Shown here one piece after another: positions 28,450 through 39,634 of a stretch of DNA of 64,000 bases. A program made the position numbers and the translations under genes. How positions within the stretch are numbered: position 1 is the first letter of the stretch; every line of letters starts with the position of its first letter. Source of the DNA: Chondrus crispus. Taxonomy: Eukaryota; Rhodophyta; Florideophyceae; Gigartinales; Gigartinaceae. The DNA lies in assembly GCF_000350225.1 (NCBI RefSeq), contig NW_005178809.1, forward strand, positions 265,009 through 329,008, given 5' to 3'. The notes under the pieces were generated by a model. It made no database searches. It was not told the DNA's origin and saw only the letters and a program-made list of their open reading frames with translations.

Positions 28450-31043
28450 GTAAGTAGCCTGGAAGGCAATCGGTGGTATACAGCAGGATATGAGAGGCGG
28501 TGATAAAGATAATGCCATTAGCTAGAGCACTGTGTGGAATAAAACGGGGCTGTTTTGCCATCGCATATCAGGCTCTAGCTAGTGTTCGAGATATCGTCGC
28601 TGCCCGTTCCTATGCTCACCTGTTGCGTGCAACGGGTACCGTTAATCTGTATTTGCAATGATGTTGCAGCATAGAACAGCCGATGCATGTACACATTGCC
28701 TCTGTCTTAACATTTGACTGCAAAGTCGCGTGTGTCTTGCCCATGCTGTTGAGTCACACTGTAAAGGAATTTTTCTCTCTAAGATGTTGTTGAATGGATG
28801 TGGCCGAGCAGCCCTCTCTGACAATAAATCTCAACTGCGGTTTCTTCGGTACAAGAAACACTAAATTGCCTGCCACGGGGGCATGCACGTTGCCAATTCT
28901 AAATACGTCGGGGTGCTTACAGAAATGCGATGGTTTTGTGCAACTGTCCTTTTCAGAGTCACTTGAAGAACAGAACCATGCAACTATGAGCAGAAACTGC
29001 TAGTCAATCAAAAGTTCCAACCCATACGACGCTGGAAAGTATGGCTCACAGGGTGTAATGACTGGAAGGTAATCCCGGAGATCATACTAATGATGCGAGT
29101 ATAGCAGATCTCAGTCTCAAGCAAGAGGCCTGACAATGTTGGCACATCGCAACAGACGAATCCTGCTGACGCGTAAGTCCACGATTTCTTTAGAGTTAGC
29201 AATATGTCGCAGATGAATACAGTACTAGCTCAGGCATACTCGCACACTGGACACATGCTATGATTTCCTTCGCTCGCCTGCTGCTGTTCTCGCTCACTAT
29301 GAGCCACGCCCGTCCGCTGTTTCAAAAGCCGAGTCAGATGAAGGGTTGGTGATGGAAGCAGTTTGAGAACGTGGCTGCGGGACCTTTCGCTCCTGTTGCA
29401 CCATTCAAAGCAGATACGGCTCGTCGGGAAAGCATCGCAGGCAGGAATGACAGCGATGCTGTGTACCATGGGCACGGAAGCGACATTGGTAAGAAAATAC
29501 CTGGTAGCATCGACAGTAGCGACAAGCTCACTGTCCAACAGGCAAGCCACACGATGGCAATACTACGAGTCCCCCGCGAGGGCACTGAGATGCGATGATT
29601 AGACGGGAGCGAACGTGGGCACAGACTTCTCGTACCTTGTGAGAAGGGCGTAGAATGAGAGGCTGGCAACGTGGGACTCGACAGCATCGACAGGGGGATG
29701 AGCGATATGCGTGGAAATCAACGATGGCGGGGTGTGAACAGCGGCAGCGAGGTGAAAGGGGATGGGTGTAAGGAAGAGGAGGCGGCAGATTGGGTAGTGC
29801 CGAGTCAGAAAGCGTACCAGCGAGGGGAAAGCGCGAATGATTGGGCACGGCTGAGAGGCCTGCAGCGAGGGAGGCCGATAGCGTTGAGCCGAAACACTTG
29901 TCAGCGAAACACGTCGCTCAAACTACGAAGCGTGCACCGTGTAGAGGGGCCGCGAGGGAATGTGGCGAAAGGATTCAGAGAGTTCTATCAATGGAGCGGA
30001 AGGGTTACTTGCGCAGCCACAGTTCAAGAAATGCGGGCAACGATCCAGTAGTATTACTTTAAGCTGGAGAGTGGGGGATTGTGCTGATCACCATGCCGTA
30101 TGTACTGACATCTATACGCACGTCACGGAATCTTACCGGGAGAGTTCTAAACGTACCAATAGTCTGTGCGACGAAGCCTTATAGCTGCAACAGGCGAAAG
30201 ATATGGCTATGAAAGAATTACTTATTGAAGGGAACATCACTATCGCAGGAGTACGGATACGAAGGGGAAGAAAGGATGGCTTGAAGGGAAGAGCGGACGG
30301 CATGAAAGAATCAAACCAAGTTGAAAGGAAGGAATGGGCGTGCGAGGGAGATCACGGACAGTTGTACAAAACGACAGATGGAGTGGGCATGTCAACGGGC
30401 GGCGCCCCCGTACCCTGCCACCACACAATGTGACAAAGCACAAGTGGTGACAGGCTCGAAAGACGCCACCCCAGAGACGAGAATGAAGTCCGCGGCCCTA
30501 CACCCCGAGACCTCAGCGAGGCGAGGCCTCAGGGTGCGGTGCCCGGGTTTCCCCACGAACCCATTCTCGTACTCCGGGGCAGCGGAAGAAATGGTTAGAG
30601 GAAAGTGCGAGACCAGTATTTATACTCTTTGAGCAGCGCGTGTGTTTGCAACTGTTGTTCTATTCAGCAATGCTAAGTTTTGCCAACAAAGCGTTTTTTG
30701 CAACAAAACGTTAAACCGGCTGGCGGCATCGTTCCCACTAAACTCGAGAGTACAAAACGTGAGGCCACAAGGTCGCGGTTAGACTAGCATTCAGAGAGTG
30801 GAGAAGAGGGCGTGACACGAGACGGTCTCTTTGCTACGATAATTGGAGCAGGATGTGAATCCGAATTTCGCGGGAAAGACGAAGCGCGAAGACTGAGTGC
30901 CACATTGTTGTATGTTCCACTGCGGGGTGAAGCATTGGTTCACCCCGTTTTAGCTCTCGGTCTTCGGTGTTCGATCGGATCATCAGTAAGTGAATTTCTT
31001 TAATATTTTTTAACCATCTCTTCAACCTTTTGACATCTGAAAA
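28450..31043. other. 2.6-kb stretch without a recognised gene
   Basis: There are many overlapping short frames on both strands (up to 126 codons), none with a domain. The stretch 29670-30450 is purine-biased on the plus strand. Near the right end are an imperfect hairpin at about 30490-30530 and a perfect 9-bp hairpin CGGGGTGAA/TTCACCCCG at 30923-30947, about 100 bp upstream of the NYN gene start. Confidence 0.5.
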
Positions 31044-32975
31044 ATGAGTGCTTTCGGGGAATTAATGTCGCTCTTCAGAAACGGCTCTGCGCTCTCACAA
31101 AGCAACAATTCATTGGCGTCCTCCCATGCATCACCAACCTGTTCTCACCTCGCATTCCCCAGTTTTGCGTTCCTACACAGTCCATCTGTGGTTTTTGTCG
31201 GCCACGCCCGTCTCAGGCCCACCTCGCCTGCACGCTTTTGGTACATCAAAGAAGGTGCAGGGAGGGACAAACATCTGCTGCCCACACAAACCAAGGGAAA
31301 CCACATTAATTCAACCAGATTCTTGCTCCCTCGACTCCGACTTCAAGTGTTTGAAGGATACCACTATCGCAGCCCTGACCGCAGCCCTGACCGCAGCCCT
31401 GACGGTCACCCCTGCAGTCACCCCTGCAGTCACCCCGGTCCTTACTCCGGCCGTCACCCCGGCCGTCACCGACTGTCACCCCGGCTCTCACCTTCGCCTC
31501 ACCCGGGCTTCACCTCGACTTCACAAGGATATTTAAGAGCGACTCTGACATGCGCAACAATGGAACAGAACAACGACCAACACCTGCAGGCACAAATTGC
31601 GGAAGCTCTTCGACGCAGCCGCGAAGAAACAAACTTGGACGAAACGAACCTGGCTGCCGCCATGGCAAACAGTCTCACCACCCGCGATGAAGAAATAGCG
31701 CGTAACATGCAGCGTGCGCAAATCCAGGTATACGAACAAAACCTTTACCAGAATGCTTCGGATGAAGACGAAGACCATCCCAGTCCCTGGCAACACGTAA
31801 ATTCCCAGTCACAACGCACCGATGCTCGCAGGGTAAACCACATTCACTCTTCTCAGTCGCTGCCGATACGACGGACCTCGGCACGCCCTGCAACGGCTCA
31901 ACTCCGAAATAGACCATCTTCATATCGCGGCCCTGATATACCAGGCACCCGCCGAGTCCAAGAGGTGCCTGCTTCGACTAACTGGAATTCGCAATGGGCG
32001 CAGCAGATTCAGCCACGACCAACAGAAACCCATCGCCACTACATAAGCCCGCCTGCGTGGGGAAGAAGCCCTCCAAGCCCACACCACTTAGCAGGAGGAA
32101 GTGGCCCTCACAGCCCTCAATCCGCCTACCCCCACAATCGCCCCCTATCCAACCGCAACAGCCCCGCTCCACGCCGCAACGCCAATGCCTCCTTACCCAA
32201 CACACCCTCTCGTGACCCACGCTCACCGTCCAGCCCACAGCACAATGGCCCTTCCCCCAATTTTACTTCTTCTCTCACTCCCATCAATATAGGCCCCCCA
32301 CAGCTGCAGCAAAGCACTCCGTTTCTACCCTCTCCGGGCCGCTCCCCTCTAACGTATGCGTCTGCTGTAGCTGCCAACGTTCCACAACCCCAGCCGCCCT
32401 CTCCTCAAAGACCTAATACACAACCGCGACTATCTCAACGGTCTCAAGACGTCCCTATTACAATTCCAGAGGGTGAACCTACTGTTATAATTGATGGCCA
32501 AAATGTTGGCCGTGACTACGGCGAGAACGACCACATATTCCAGAGCCGAGGAGTTAAACTTGCCCTGGACTACTACGCGGCAAATGGAATACGCGCTCTA
32601 GCGCTACTTCCAAGGAACAAAGTTGACCAACGTACTTACCTGAGACCTGGAGTTCGCAATACCCTCGTCGCTGATGACCCGGAACTCTTAAATGAGTTGC
32701 ACAGCCAAGGACGAGTCTACTTCACCCCAGCTGGATCACATGATGACTTTTTCATCCTTAGGTATGCGATGCGGAAGGAAGCCGATGTCATCTCCAACGA
32801 TCGCTTCATCAAGGAGTTAGAGATGCAGGAGACAGCCGAGGATGTACGCGACATGAGAACGTTTCTGGAAACTCATCTTATACCCTACACTTTCATTGGG
32901 CAAGACTTCGTACCAAACCCCAATCCGTGCCGACTTGGACGAAACGTGCACCAAAGCAGAGCACTGCGACGCTAG
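31044..32975 (+). CDS. NYN-domain ribonuclease, Zc3h12a/Regnase-like, with ubiquitin-interacting-like helices
   Basis: The C-terminal ~170 residues are a Zc3h12a-type NYN (PIN-like) RNase domain: PTVIIDGQNVGRDYG (catalytic D484), FQSRGVKLALDYY, RVYFTPAG, HDDFFILRYA, ADVISNDRF and RTFLETHLIPYTFIGQDFVP-type ending. The spaced acidic residues of the active site are all present. Two helices at about 180-216 (IAEALRRSREE and AAAMANSLTTRDEE) resemble ubiquitin-interacting motifs. There is no CCCH finger. The first 172 residues include a minisatellite-encoded Ser/Pro/Arg/His repeat. A second ATG at 31560 would start the protein just before the UIM-like helices, so the long form may not be real. Regnase-type enzymes cleave stem-loop mRNAs; the target here is unknown. 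Confidence 0.85.
   Translation: MSAFGELMSLFRNGSALSQSNNSLASSHASPTCSHLAFPSFAFLHSPSVVFVGHARLRPTSPARFWYIKEGAGRDKHLLPTQTKGNHINSTRFLLPRLRLQVFEGYHYRSPDRSPDRSPDGHPCSHPCSHPGPYSGRHPGRHRLSPRLSPSPHPGFTSTSQGYLRATLTCATMEQNNDQHLQAQIAEALRRSREETNLDETNLAAAMANSLTTRDEEIARNMQRAQIQVYEQNLYQNASDEDEDHPSPWQHVNSQSQRTDARRVNHIHSSQSLPIRRTSARPATAQLRNRPSSYRGPDIPGTRRVQEVPASTNWNSQWAQQIQPRPTETHRHYISPPAWGRSPPSPHHLAGGSGPHSPQSAYPHNRPLSNRNSPAPRRNANASLPNTPSRDPRSPSSPQHNGPSPNFTSSLTPINIGPPQLQQSTPFLPSPGRSPLTYASAVAANVPQPQPPSPQRPNTQPRLSQRSQDVPITIPEGEPTVIIDGQNVGRDYGENDHIFQSRGVKLALDYYAANGIRALALLPRNKVDQRTYLRPGVRNTLVADDPELLNELHSQGRVYFTPAGSHDDFFILRYAMRKEADVISNDRFIKELEMQETAEDVRDMRTFLETHLIPYTFIGQDFVPNPNPCRLGRNVHQSRALRR
31368..31480 (+). repeat. 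Coding minisatellite, 12-bp units
   Basis: There are three perfect 12-bp units CGCAGCCCTGAC (31368-31403), followed by degenerate units of the type CCCCTGCAGTCA and CCCCGGCCGTCA. They lie within the N-terminal extension of the NYN gene and encode Ser-Pro-Asp-Arg and His/Pro-rich repeats. Confidence 0.8.
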
Positions 32976-33604
32976 TCGCAAATTGCCCAAGTCCCCTGTC
33001 TCTACCCTCAAGTCAGCTTAGATATGAGGATGACTCCATGTACAATAAAGGACGCTTACTCCCCCCTACTAGTTACGGCACAATCGACTTTGAGATCTCG
33101 TTTCGCTGCTTCACATCTTAAAGCATGAAGTGCCAGTCTACCAGTTCATCCGAAATCCCCTCACTTCTAAAACTGGCAACTGGAGATTTCCACCGCTTTA
33201 CAAGAAATAGTTCAGGCCTTCAACACTCCCTTTACCGCACCCATGGACAAGGGTCTATCCCGCATATGCGCACAGCAAACGTGCAGGCCAAGTTGATAGA
33301 AGTCATTAGAAATGTAGCCCCCTGCTGTAGCAGAACTGGCGAGGTCACATGAATTCGGGACTGAACAACGGACGCAAAACTGGGCTTTTCAATCCATACT
33401 AACACTACATGCTGCCACATTCCGCAATGCCACTTTCAGATCCGCCCAAACGCCTTCTACTTCTACAACATCCAATAGTTGCCTTGCATCTCGACCCTTT
33501 CATCACAGATGAAGAACAGAAGCACAGTGTTTGTTGGCATCTGATCTCACAACTGTTTGAGAGCGGCGCAACGCATGCAAACGAGAGCTCTGCGAAGCCG
33601 TAGT
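32976..33604. other. Convergent intergenic stretch, no gene seen
   Basis: This is the shared 3' flank of the NYN gene and P5CR. Its short frames (up to 75 codons) are without domains. Confidence 0.5.
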
Positions 33605-34699
33605 TTACTCCTTCTTGCTCATTTCTTCCGCTCTGTTTGTAGCTTCTCTAATGGCCTCGATTACAGCCGATCGGAAGCCACGATTTTCTAAGATCGCAGA
33701 CGCCGCGATTGTGGTTCCTCCAGGGGACTCCACCCGGTTTCGCAGTTCTCCTAGATGAACATCTGGCTGTTCAAGTGCCATCTTGGCCGCACCTAGGACA
33801 GTTTGACATGCGAGCTGCCGCGCTACCGCCCGTGGCAAACCTTCCCGTACCCCTGCATCTGACATCGCTTCCATCATCATGTAGACGTAGGCTGGTCCGC
33901 TCCCGCTGAGACCTGTAACAGCATTAATACTCTTTTCCGGTACTTCTGACAGCAAACCGCACGACCCCATGAGTGTTTCAACCACTTCCCGATCTTCCTG
34001 TGTGCACTTTTTGTTCAATGTGAAGCTAGAAGCCGCCTCGCCCACTAAACACGCTTGATTCGGCATGACTCGAATGCACTTGCGCCTTGGATTCCCTGCT
34101 GCAAGGCTGCCGAGGTCAACGCCAGCACAAATAGAAACAACTAGCAACTGCTTCCTTCTATTTTGCTTTTCGAAATTGGTTACATCTTCCAATACTATTG
34201 GGACGATATTCGGCTTAACAGCTAAGAAGATTGTGTTACTATTCGAGAGCATCTCTTCTCCGTCTGCAGTGACTGAGACTCCCAGCTTTGCCAGTTCCTC
34301 TCGCCGAGCTTGAACAAGTTCACAGACCCACATGTTTTGGGGCGCGATTGTTTTGCGATTCAACAACCCCTTCAGTATCGCTTCAGCCATCATTCCACCT
34401 CCGTAAAAGCCAACAGAAACGTCATTCATCTTAGAAGTTGTTACTAAACTTCGCGTTCGCAGATCCGGTCGATTCCCGAAAACTGCTCGTCCCGCTTTTC
34501 GGACTGTAAAAGAAGAGAGCGCTTCCGGTGGGCAAAGGGGAATAGACCGAGAAGAAATGGAGCGATTCAATGCGGACGGCAATGCGCGAATGAACGAAAC
34601 ACTCTTTTGATCACGGATGTAGCAGTATGTGGAAAATTTGGATAAATCTGCGAACCGCTCTGCAGATCGAAAGCCCGGAAATGTGAGCCGTGAGAACAT
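33605..34699 (-). CDS. Pyrroline-5-carboxylate reductase (ProC) with an organellar transit peptide
   Basis: This is a 364-aa P5C reductase, which makes proline from pyrroline-5-carboxylate with NAD(P)H. From M91 it is a normal ~274-aa ProC: the dinucleotide loop GFYGGGMMAEAI (98-109), AVKPN (160-164), RVMPNQACLVGEA (210-222), GLSGSGPAYVY (263-273) and NRVESPGGTT (321-330). The first 90 residues are Ser/Arg/Phe-rich with few acids and look like a plastid or mitochondrial transit peptide; plant P5CR is cytosolic or plastid. Because M91 is itself a good start, one gene could supply two compartments. It is convergent with the NYN gene. Confidence 0.94.
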   Translation of the reverse strand: MFSRLTFPGFRSAERFADLSKFSTYCYIRDQKSVSFIRALPSALNRSISSRSIPLCPPEALSSFTVRKAGRAVFGNRPDLRTRSLVTTSKMNDVSVGFYGGGMMAEAILKGLLNRKTIAPQNMWVCELVQARREELAKLGVSVTADGEEMLSNSNTIFLAVKPNIVPIVLEDVTNFEKQNRRKQLLVVSICAGVDLGSLAAGNPRRKCIRVMPNQACLVGEAASSFTLNKKCTQEDREVVETLMGSCGLLSEVPEKSINAVTGLSGSGPAYVYMMMEAMSDAGVREGLPRAVARQLACQTVLGAAKMALEQPDVHLGELRNRVESPGGTTIAASAILENRGFRSAVIEAIREATNRAEEMSKKE

Positions 34700-34926
34700 A
34701 TCACCGTACAGTAATGAATGTGGCGAGTGACTAAAGCATCGGCCTAAACAAGCAGGTGTTTGCCACAGAGATGCAAAGGCAAAGCTTGACGTTCTTCAAT
34801 GTGACTCTCTGCATGCACAAAAGCAAACCGGCGAGAGCGATGAATTTCCCTTCGCCGATGATGATACGAGTGCGATGATACGATACTGTGATATCACACA
34901 TGAAGGAGGTCTGCACCTCGCCGATA
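34700..34926. promoter_or_regulatory. Upstream flank of P5CR
   Basis: This is the presumed P5CR promoter. A TACAGTA motif lies at about 34704-34711. Nothing else was recognised. Confidence 0.4.
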
Positions 34927-35538
34927 CCGTGCTGTACCCTTGGTACCCTACATTATTTGCAATTTTCGGGTTGAATATTGCCAAACATAATGTAGGCAGA
35001 TGAATTTCTCAAGAGTGCCTCTTCATTGTCACCATTGCTAAGGAATTGGCAATGGTGACAATGAAGCCTCCTTGGCAATGGTGAGAATGAAGAGACAAGG
35101 CATTTGCCTTACTCGAACGCATCCCCAGTAGGGACTAATACTACAGCATTCAAAAGGCTTTATTCCTGTCTTGTTGCCATGGCTTTTGAAATTGGAAAAA
35201 GAATTAGCGCTGGTTCCGCAAGGTGTCCATTGGTTCAAAGCTTGGTTTGCGAAGCGAGAGCAGGTGGAATGTGAAGCATTTAAACTGCAGAATCTTTAAA
35301 CATTGGCTCTATTTATTGAGAATCGGTATCCTCAATGAGGATCCCGAAACTATGCAAGGACCTCAATCGCGCAGCCACAGCTGCAATACGAGAATCTCAT
35401 ACCGCACGGTGGATATCTGGTTTGCACACTTTCGACCGCCATCCTGGACACTGGAACCGCATTTTTTCGGAAAATTTAACACTTGAGATGCAAGCCCGCT
35501 TCTTGTACAGTACGCATTGTACCAAGGGTACAGTATGG
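34927..35538. mobile_element. Possible MITE bounded by ~20-bp inverted repeats
   Basis: A 15-bp perfect inverted repeat (CTGTACCCTTGGTAC at 34932-34946, complement at 35519-35533) extends to about 18 of 20 matches (34927-34946 against 35519-35538). The enclosed 612 bp has no recognised gene and contains the long hairpin at 35021-35066. No clear target duplication was found, so element status is tentative. Confidence 0.4.
35021..35066. repeat. 21-bp hairpin with GGAA tetraloop, plus a third direct copy of one arm
   Basis: The 18-nt arms 35021-35038 and 35049-35066 are perfectly complementary. Pairing continues inward (two A-U pairs and one G-U) to a 4-nt loop GGAA, a GNRA-type tetraloop. One arm recurs directly at 35074-35092 with one mismatch. 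If transcribed from either strand it would form a miRNA-precursor-sized stem. Confidence 0.7.
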
Positions 35539-35577
35539 ACGTGTCTATATCCCTAGTGTTGAATTTTAATGTACGGT

Positions 35578-36114
35578 TATGGGATTATTGGCCATATTTG
35601 GATCAAGGATCAGACGGATGTGGCTGAGGTAGGGATACTGATATGGGGCTGCGATAAAGGGAGGAACCAGGTGGCAAAGTAATCAGCATGAACGCTGGGC
35701 TGCTGCCGCTATCCTTTTGTTACTACGTTAGGTCGCTGCTTAAGTACTGATTTCTCGCGTCTCTTTGCTGCCGCATCTATCGTCTATGCCATATTACTGC
35801 GCGCTGCACTTGCCATTTGCGGTTCTTTGCTAATTGAAGCAGAGCTCGTGCTTCTCGCTATGTTCATTGCTTGCATGCTGCCACTCTATCTATGCCGCTG
35901 ATAGAGCTGGTCAAGGTTGCGACCTTTCCTCCGAGTAGAGGATTGCATTCGCCCATATTGCATTGCCGCTGCCGCGTATGCCCTTTCGTCTCCATAGCAA
36001 AATGTCCTGCGTATTCAGGTACGTCGACATGTTCTTGAGTGCCAGTCGATTCGCACGTGTACCTTCATTTACAGAAACCCGATCACTGATCGAATCAGGA
36101 TATCTGGTTTCACA
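35578..36114 (-). repeat. Copia 3' LTR
   Basis: This is the 537-bp repeat matching 40856-41392. It is preceded on the element strand by a G6 polypurine tract (36115-36122 region), which marks it as the 3' LTR. Confidence 0.93.
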
Positions 36115-36304
36115 TACCCCCCAGTCATTCGAATGGGATGAGGGTGACTTCACGGCTATTTTATTTCCATTCTGTGCTGTCATGAGACTGACCCTGTAAG
36201 AACGCGCTCTTCAGAATTCCGGTAGTTTAAATGTTGTTGAGATCGTTCCAGAGCTTAACATTTCGCTTTGTTAATGCGTCAGCCACATTGCCAGTGCCGG
36301 GAAT

Positions 36305-38323
36305 CTATCGAATGACATCAACTTCTTTGGATTCGAAGCTGTCGCGGATACGCTGAACTGTTTGGCGCAAACGATACTCTCTTCCTTCATGTAGGGTTGA
36401 TATTGTATCAAAGAGCCCCTTTGAATCAACCACTATTTCACTTCTTAGTCCAGTCTTCGGAAACAGCGATCGCATTCCTGTCTTAATATAATATCCGCGG
36501 TCATCTGCTTCCGTACAAGCCAGGATTTCTGCGCCATAGCTGGAGTGGCTGATTCGTCTTTGCTTTGTGCTAACCCAGTCTATGACGTAGTATTGGTCAC
36601 TTCCGTCACTCATTGTCGTTCAAATACCGCAGATTACTCCGGTCAGGCCATAGGATTAACGAGAGCTGATATTAAATGAAGCGTCGGAGAATGTGGTAAC
36701 CCATGCCTGTGTGAGTAGATCTGCTTGAGGAAAGAAAAGGGTAGGGTCGAGGTTTTTGATGTCCCTAACCATTTCGTTTGCCTCGATGAGATGGCCCACT
36801 TTCAAGTTTGAGAGTCGCTGCTGCATTGCTGAACTTGCATAAGCTGCAGGTGGCAAGACACCTTTGCCCAACCATAGCATGGTTCCTGCCAAACTCTGAA
36901 ATAGGGTCATTTCGCTTTCAGTGGCGTTCCTGTTAAGCTGCTTCCTTCTCTCTCTTGATAAGGAAATTTCTCTTAGCTCTTTCATGTAGCTATTCATCAT
37001 CATCTTTATCGAACCGCTGGCGTCCTGTTCAATCTCACGGCCATTAAAATGAAACTTTCTGTCTACGACGATTTTTCCGACCTCAAATCTTTTCTTGAGC
37101 TTTTCTAAAAAAGTTTGGATTACTGAGATTGATCCTCCACAGATAAAGTTGTCTGTGACCTTCGCCACGATGAGTGTAAATTTTCCCACGCTGTCTCTTA
37201 GCACATATATCTGGTTGAGGCCTTTTACGCGTTGAAGTCCAACTCTATTGAGCATCCAGCCTTCTACTGTCTTTGCCCATTGCCGTCCTGCTTCCACAAT
37301 GCCGTATGGTAGCTTCGTCAGTTTCCATATCTTTCCGCGCGCAGCAGTCCATTCCCGAGGTGGTCGTACGAAAATGTCACGTTGGATCGGTCCACTTTGG
37401 AGATATGCTCCTTTTATGTCTGCCATGGCCAGACGCATTCCGAGAAGTGTCACAGCGGCGAGGAGAATGCGGATAACGTCAAATTGAGCCGTCGATGAGT
37501 CCTTGCGTATATCGTCTTTGTATACATCCCTATTGCCGTGTGGGACGATCCTTGCTTTCAACGCGTGAGAGCCGTCTTCGCTTGTCTTCACCTTGTAGAT
37601 CACATGCGAGGAGATCACATTTGCCCTTGATGGCAGATCTGAGTCATCAATTAGTTCGTATGCATCCGCCCAATTCGACTCATGCTCTTTGTTGAATGCC
37701 TCTTCAACAATCCATGAAGGTGCGAACTCGAGCTTGTTCCGCGTTACCTGTGCTTTACCGATCGTTCGTGCCATATTCTCCATTATTTTCGATCGGTCTG
37801 AGGACAGTGTTGTATTTGGCGTGGAGTTTCCGTGGACGGTTGTTGTGCCGATGTCTGCTTCTGAATTCCCGTCGGAGACTGTTACTGTGTTTGCCAGTAG
37901 GGCTGTGGAGATAGGAATGTCGGACACATTGGGAGGACTTTCGTCGTCACTAACCAGTCGGGCTTGTGATGTCAATTGGTCTGTTATTTGTGTTTGACCT
38001 GCAATATTTCCGTTCGATCCTACCCCCTTGTCCGATAGTCTATCGTCCCTGTTGTGCATTGATTCTGTGATCATATGAGGTGTGATGGAGTCGTCCGTTG
38101 CTAATTCTTCCTCTAATGTTTGTGACATCAGGTCTTTTGTCAGCTGGCTGTTGGGTGCTATTCGCATGTCTTCGTACGCTACTCGCATAGGAGGACCTTT
38201 TTCGGATCGTCGGGCACGTACGCGATGCTGTTCCGCCTGTACGACTGATGCCTTGACCCACCCTTTTTTCTTCGCTTTACTTGACGTTTCGTAATAGACC
38301 CAAATAGGGTCTCCCGGTTTCAA
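36305..38323 (-). pseudogene. Copia reverse transcriptase and RNase H, with in-frame stops
   Basis: The RT frame (38323 to 36659) begins in the linker after integrase (GDPIWVYYETSSK) and carries copia RT blocks: ALKARIVPHG, DIKGAYLQS, LPYGIVEAGRQW, and the catalytic block as KVTDNFICGG, where the family normally has a double aspartate; the second is Asn here. RNase H follows (FSDASFNISSR, VIDWVSTKQRRISHSSYGAEILA). A TAA at 36656-36658 stands where the family has Lys, a TGA lies at 36620-36622, and a TAG at 36305-36307 stands where Trp is expected before the last conserved IPGTGNVADALTKRN. All are in one frame. The upstream join to integrase needs a -1 shift near 38350. No functional enzyme can be made by normal decoding. 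Confidence 0.88.
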
Positions 38324-39426
38324 TATGTCGCTGTGCAGGACGGATGGGTTCTTGGTGTGCAGGAGTTTTGAAGAGCGCGGGCTGCTGCTTGCTCTTTATG
38401 CGCTTGTAATAGCTCCGTCGTGACATGTGATTGTGGGGTGCCAATGATAGAAGGAGTGTAGTCCTTTGCTAATTGAAATGAACTCAATATCCTGGATCCT
38501 GAGAACATGTTCGATAAGAACGCTGCTCGCGCCACGATCGTTCTTGTGTCAGCATTTGTAATTTCGTTGTCCAATTTTCGAATTATGCATTTAACAGCTG
38601 GATTTTTGCGTTCAACACTGCCCAATTTGTTGTGTCTCCTTGCTGGTCGTGGTTTGTACGTAATGTTGTGTTGTTTCAGGAACTCACGGAAGTCGGGCTT
38701 GTCGTAAGCATCGTCTCCGGAAAGTGCTCTGGGCGCTCCATGGATACAAGTCCAGTAGCGTTCTACGCTGTTTTTGATCGTTTCCAAGTTTTGGTTTGGT
38801 ACGATACGTATTTCGGACCACGAGGTACCCCTGTCCGTCATATTGACGAGAATGCATTTCTTACCGTCGATACTGCAATGCGTAAAGTCGATCTGAACTT
38901 CCTGGTTGAATGCTGAATTAACGTGAGTGAGAGATAGCTTCCGCATGCTTGCCGGCCGGCCTTTCTTTGCACATATTTCACATTCGCTGTCTACTGTGTC
39001 GATTGCCTTCGAAAGTTCTTCGTTGAGGATGCCCGCATTCTTACATATATGCTTAATTTCATCTGCGTTTGCGTGAGTGAAACGATGAATTTTCTTTGAG
39101 AATGCGAGAGGCGTTCGTCTTCCTAACGCGTTGATGTTAGCCATGAGGCTACTAACTGATGATTGTTTGTGCGGTGCTATTTCCACTCGCAGTCGCTGAA
39201 CACTGCCTGCTGTTCCTTTCCATGTCATATACGTGAGAAGTGTAAGGATTTTTGTATCCGTCGGTCGTTTGATCGAGATGTGCCGCGGTCTTTCGTAGTT
39301 GATTATGTTCGCGTATTGTGTGATGTCCAAGCCTATTATTAAGGGCGATTCCCCGTGGACGAGGTCGAACGAAAGAGCTATTGGATTGCCATTTCGATCC
39401 ATAAAGGTCAAGGTCCACGTTGCCAT
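38320..39426 (-). pseudogene. Copia protease C-terminus and integrase
   Basis: This begins with the end of the protease (PLIIGLDI), then the HHCC zinc region of integrase (HRFTHAN...CEICAKKG), then the catalytic core with D in VQIDFTH, D in LSGDDAYDKPDF and E in KLGSVERKN. The core triad is present. The frame is separate from both gag and RT: each junction (gag to protease, protease to integrase, integrase to RT) requires a step of -1. The frame runs out at a TGA directly before the RT frame. Confidence 0.85.
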
Positions 39427-39634
39427 GATGGGGCGGGCGTCATGACAATCCTGTCTCGTCCTGGACGCACCACGTGCGTCCAGGCATGTTCGTATTTTTC
39501 ACGTGGTGCGTCCAGGACGAGAGGGATGCCGAGAAATTCACATAATGTAGTAGCGTTCAGGATACCTCCGGTGGAGGATGGGGCTCCTTCATCAATGATG
39601 GGGTTGGGGTCGATCTGGAGCGTGAGCGATCCCT
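39427..39634 (-). pseudogene. Copia protease N-terminal part, third frame
   Basis: This reads SVKGSLTLQIDPN, then PIIDEGAPSSTGG, where an aspartic protease normally has D-S/T-G; here the middle residue is Glu. The frame then enters a long inverted repeat (39454-39522) and must be left there to reach the integrase frame. It is probably inactive. Confidence 0.65.
39454..39522. repeat. Perfect 23-bp inverted repeat inside the copia protease region
   Basis: The arms 39454-39476 and 39500-39522 are fully complementary, with a 23-nt loop. The arms start CTCGTCCTGGACG from position 39455. The reading frame changes within or next to it. Confidence 0.85.

Noticed and set aside
31560..32975. Forcing the NYN gene start to the second ATG
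   Set aside because: Plausible because the upstream part is repeat-rich, but the frame is open and starts with a good ATG at 31044, so the longer form is reported with the doubt stated.
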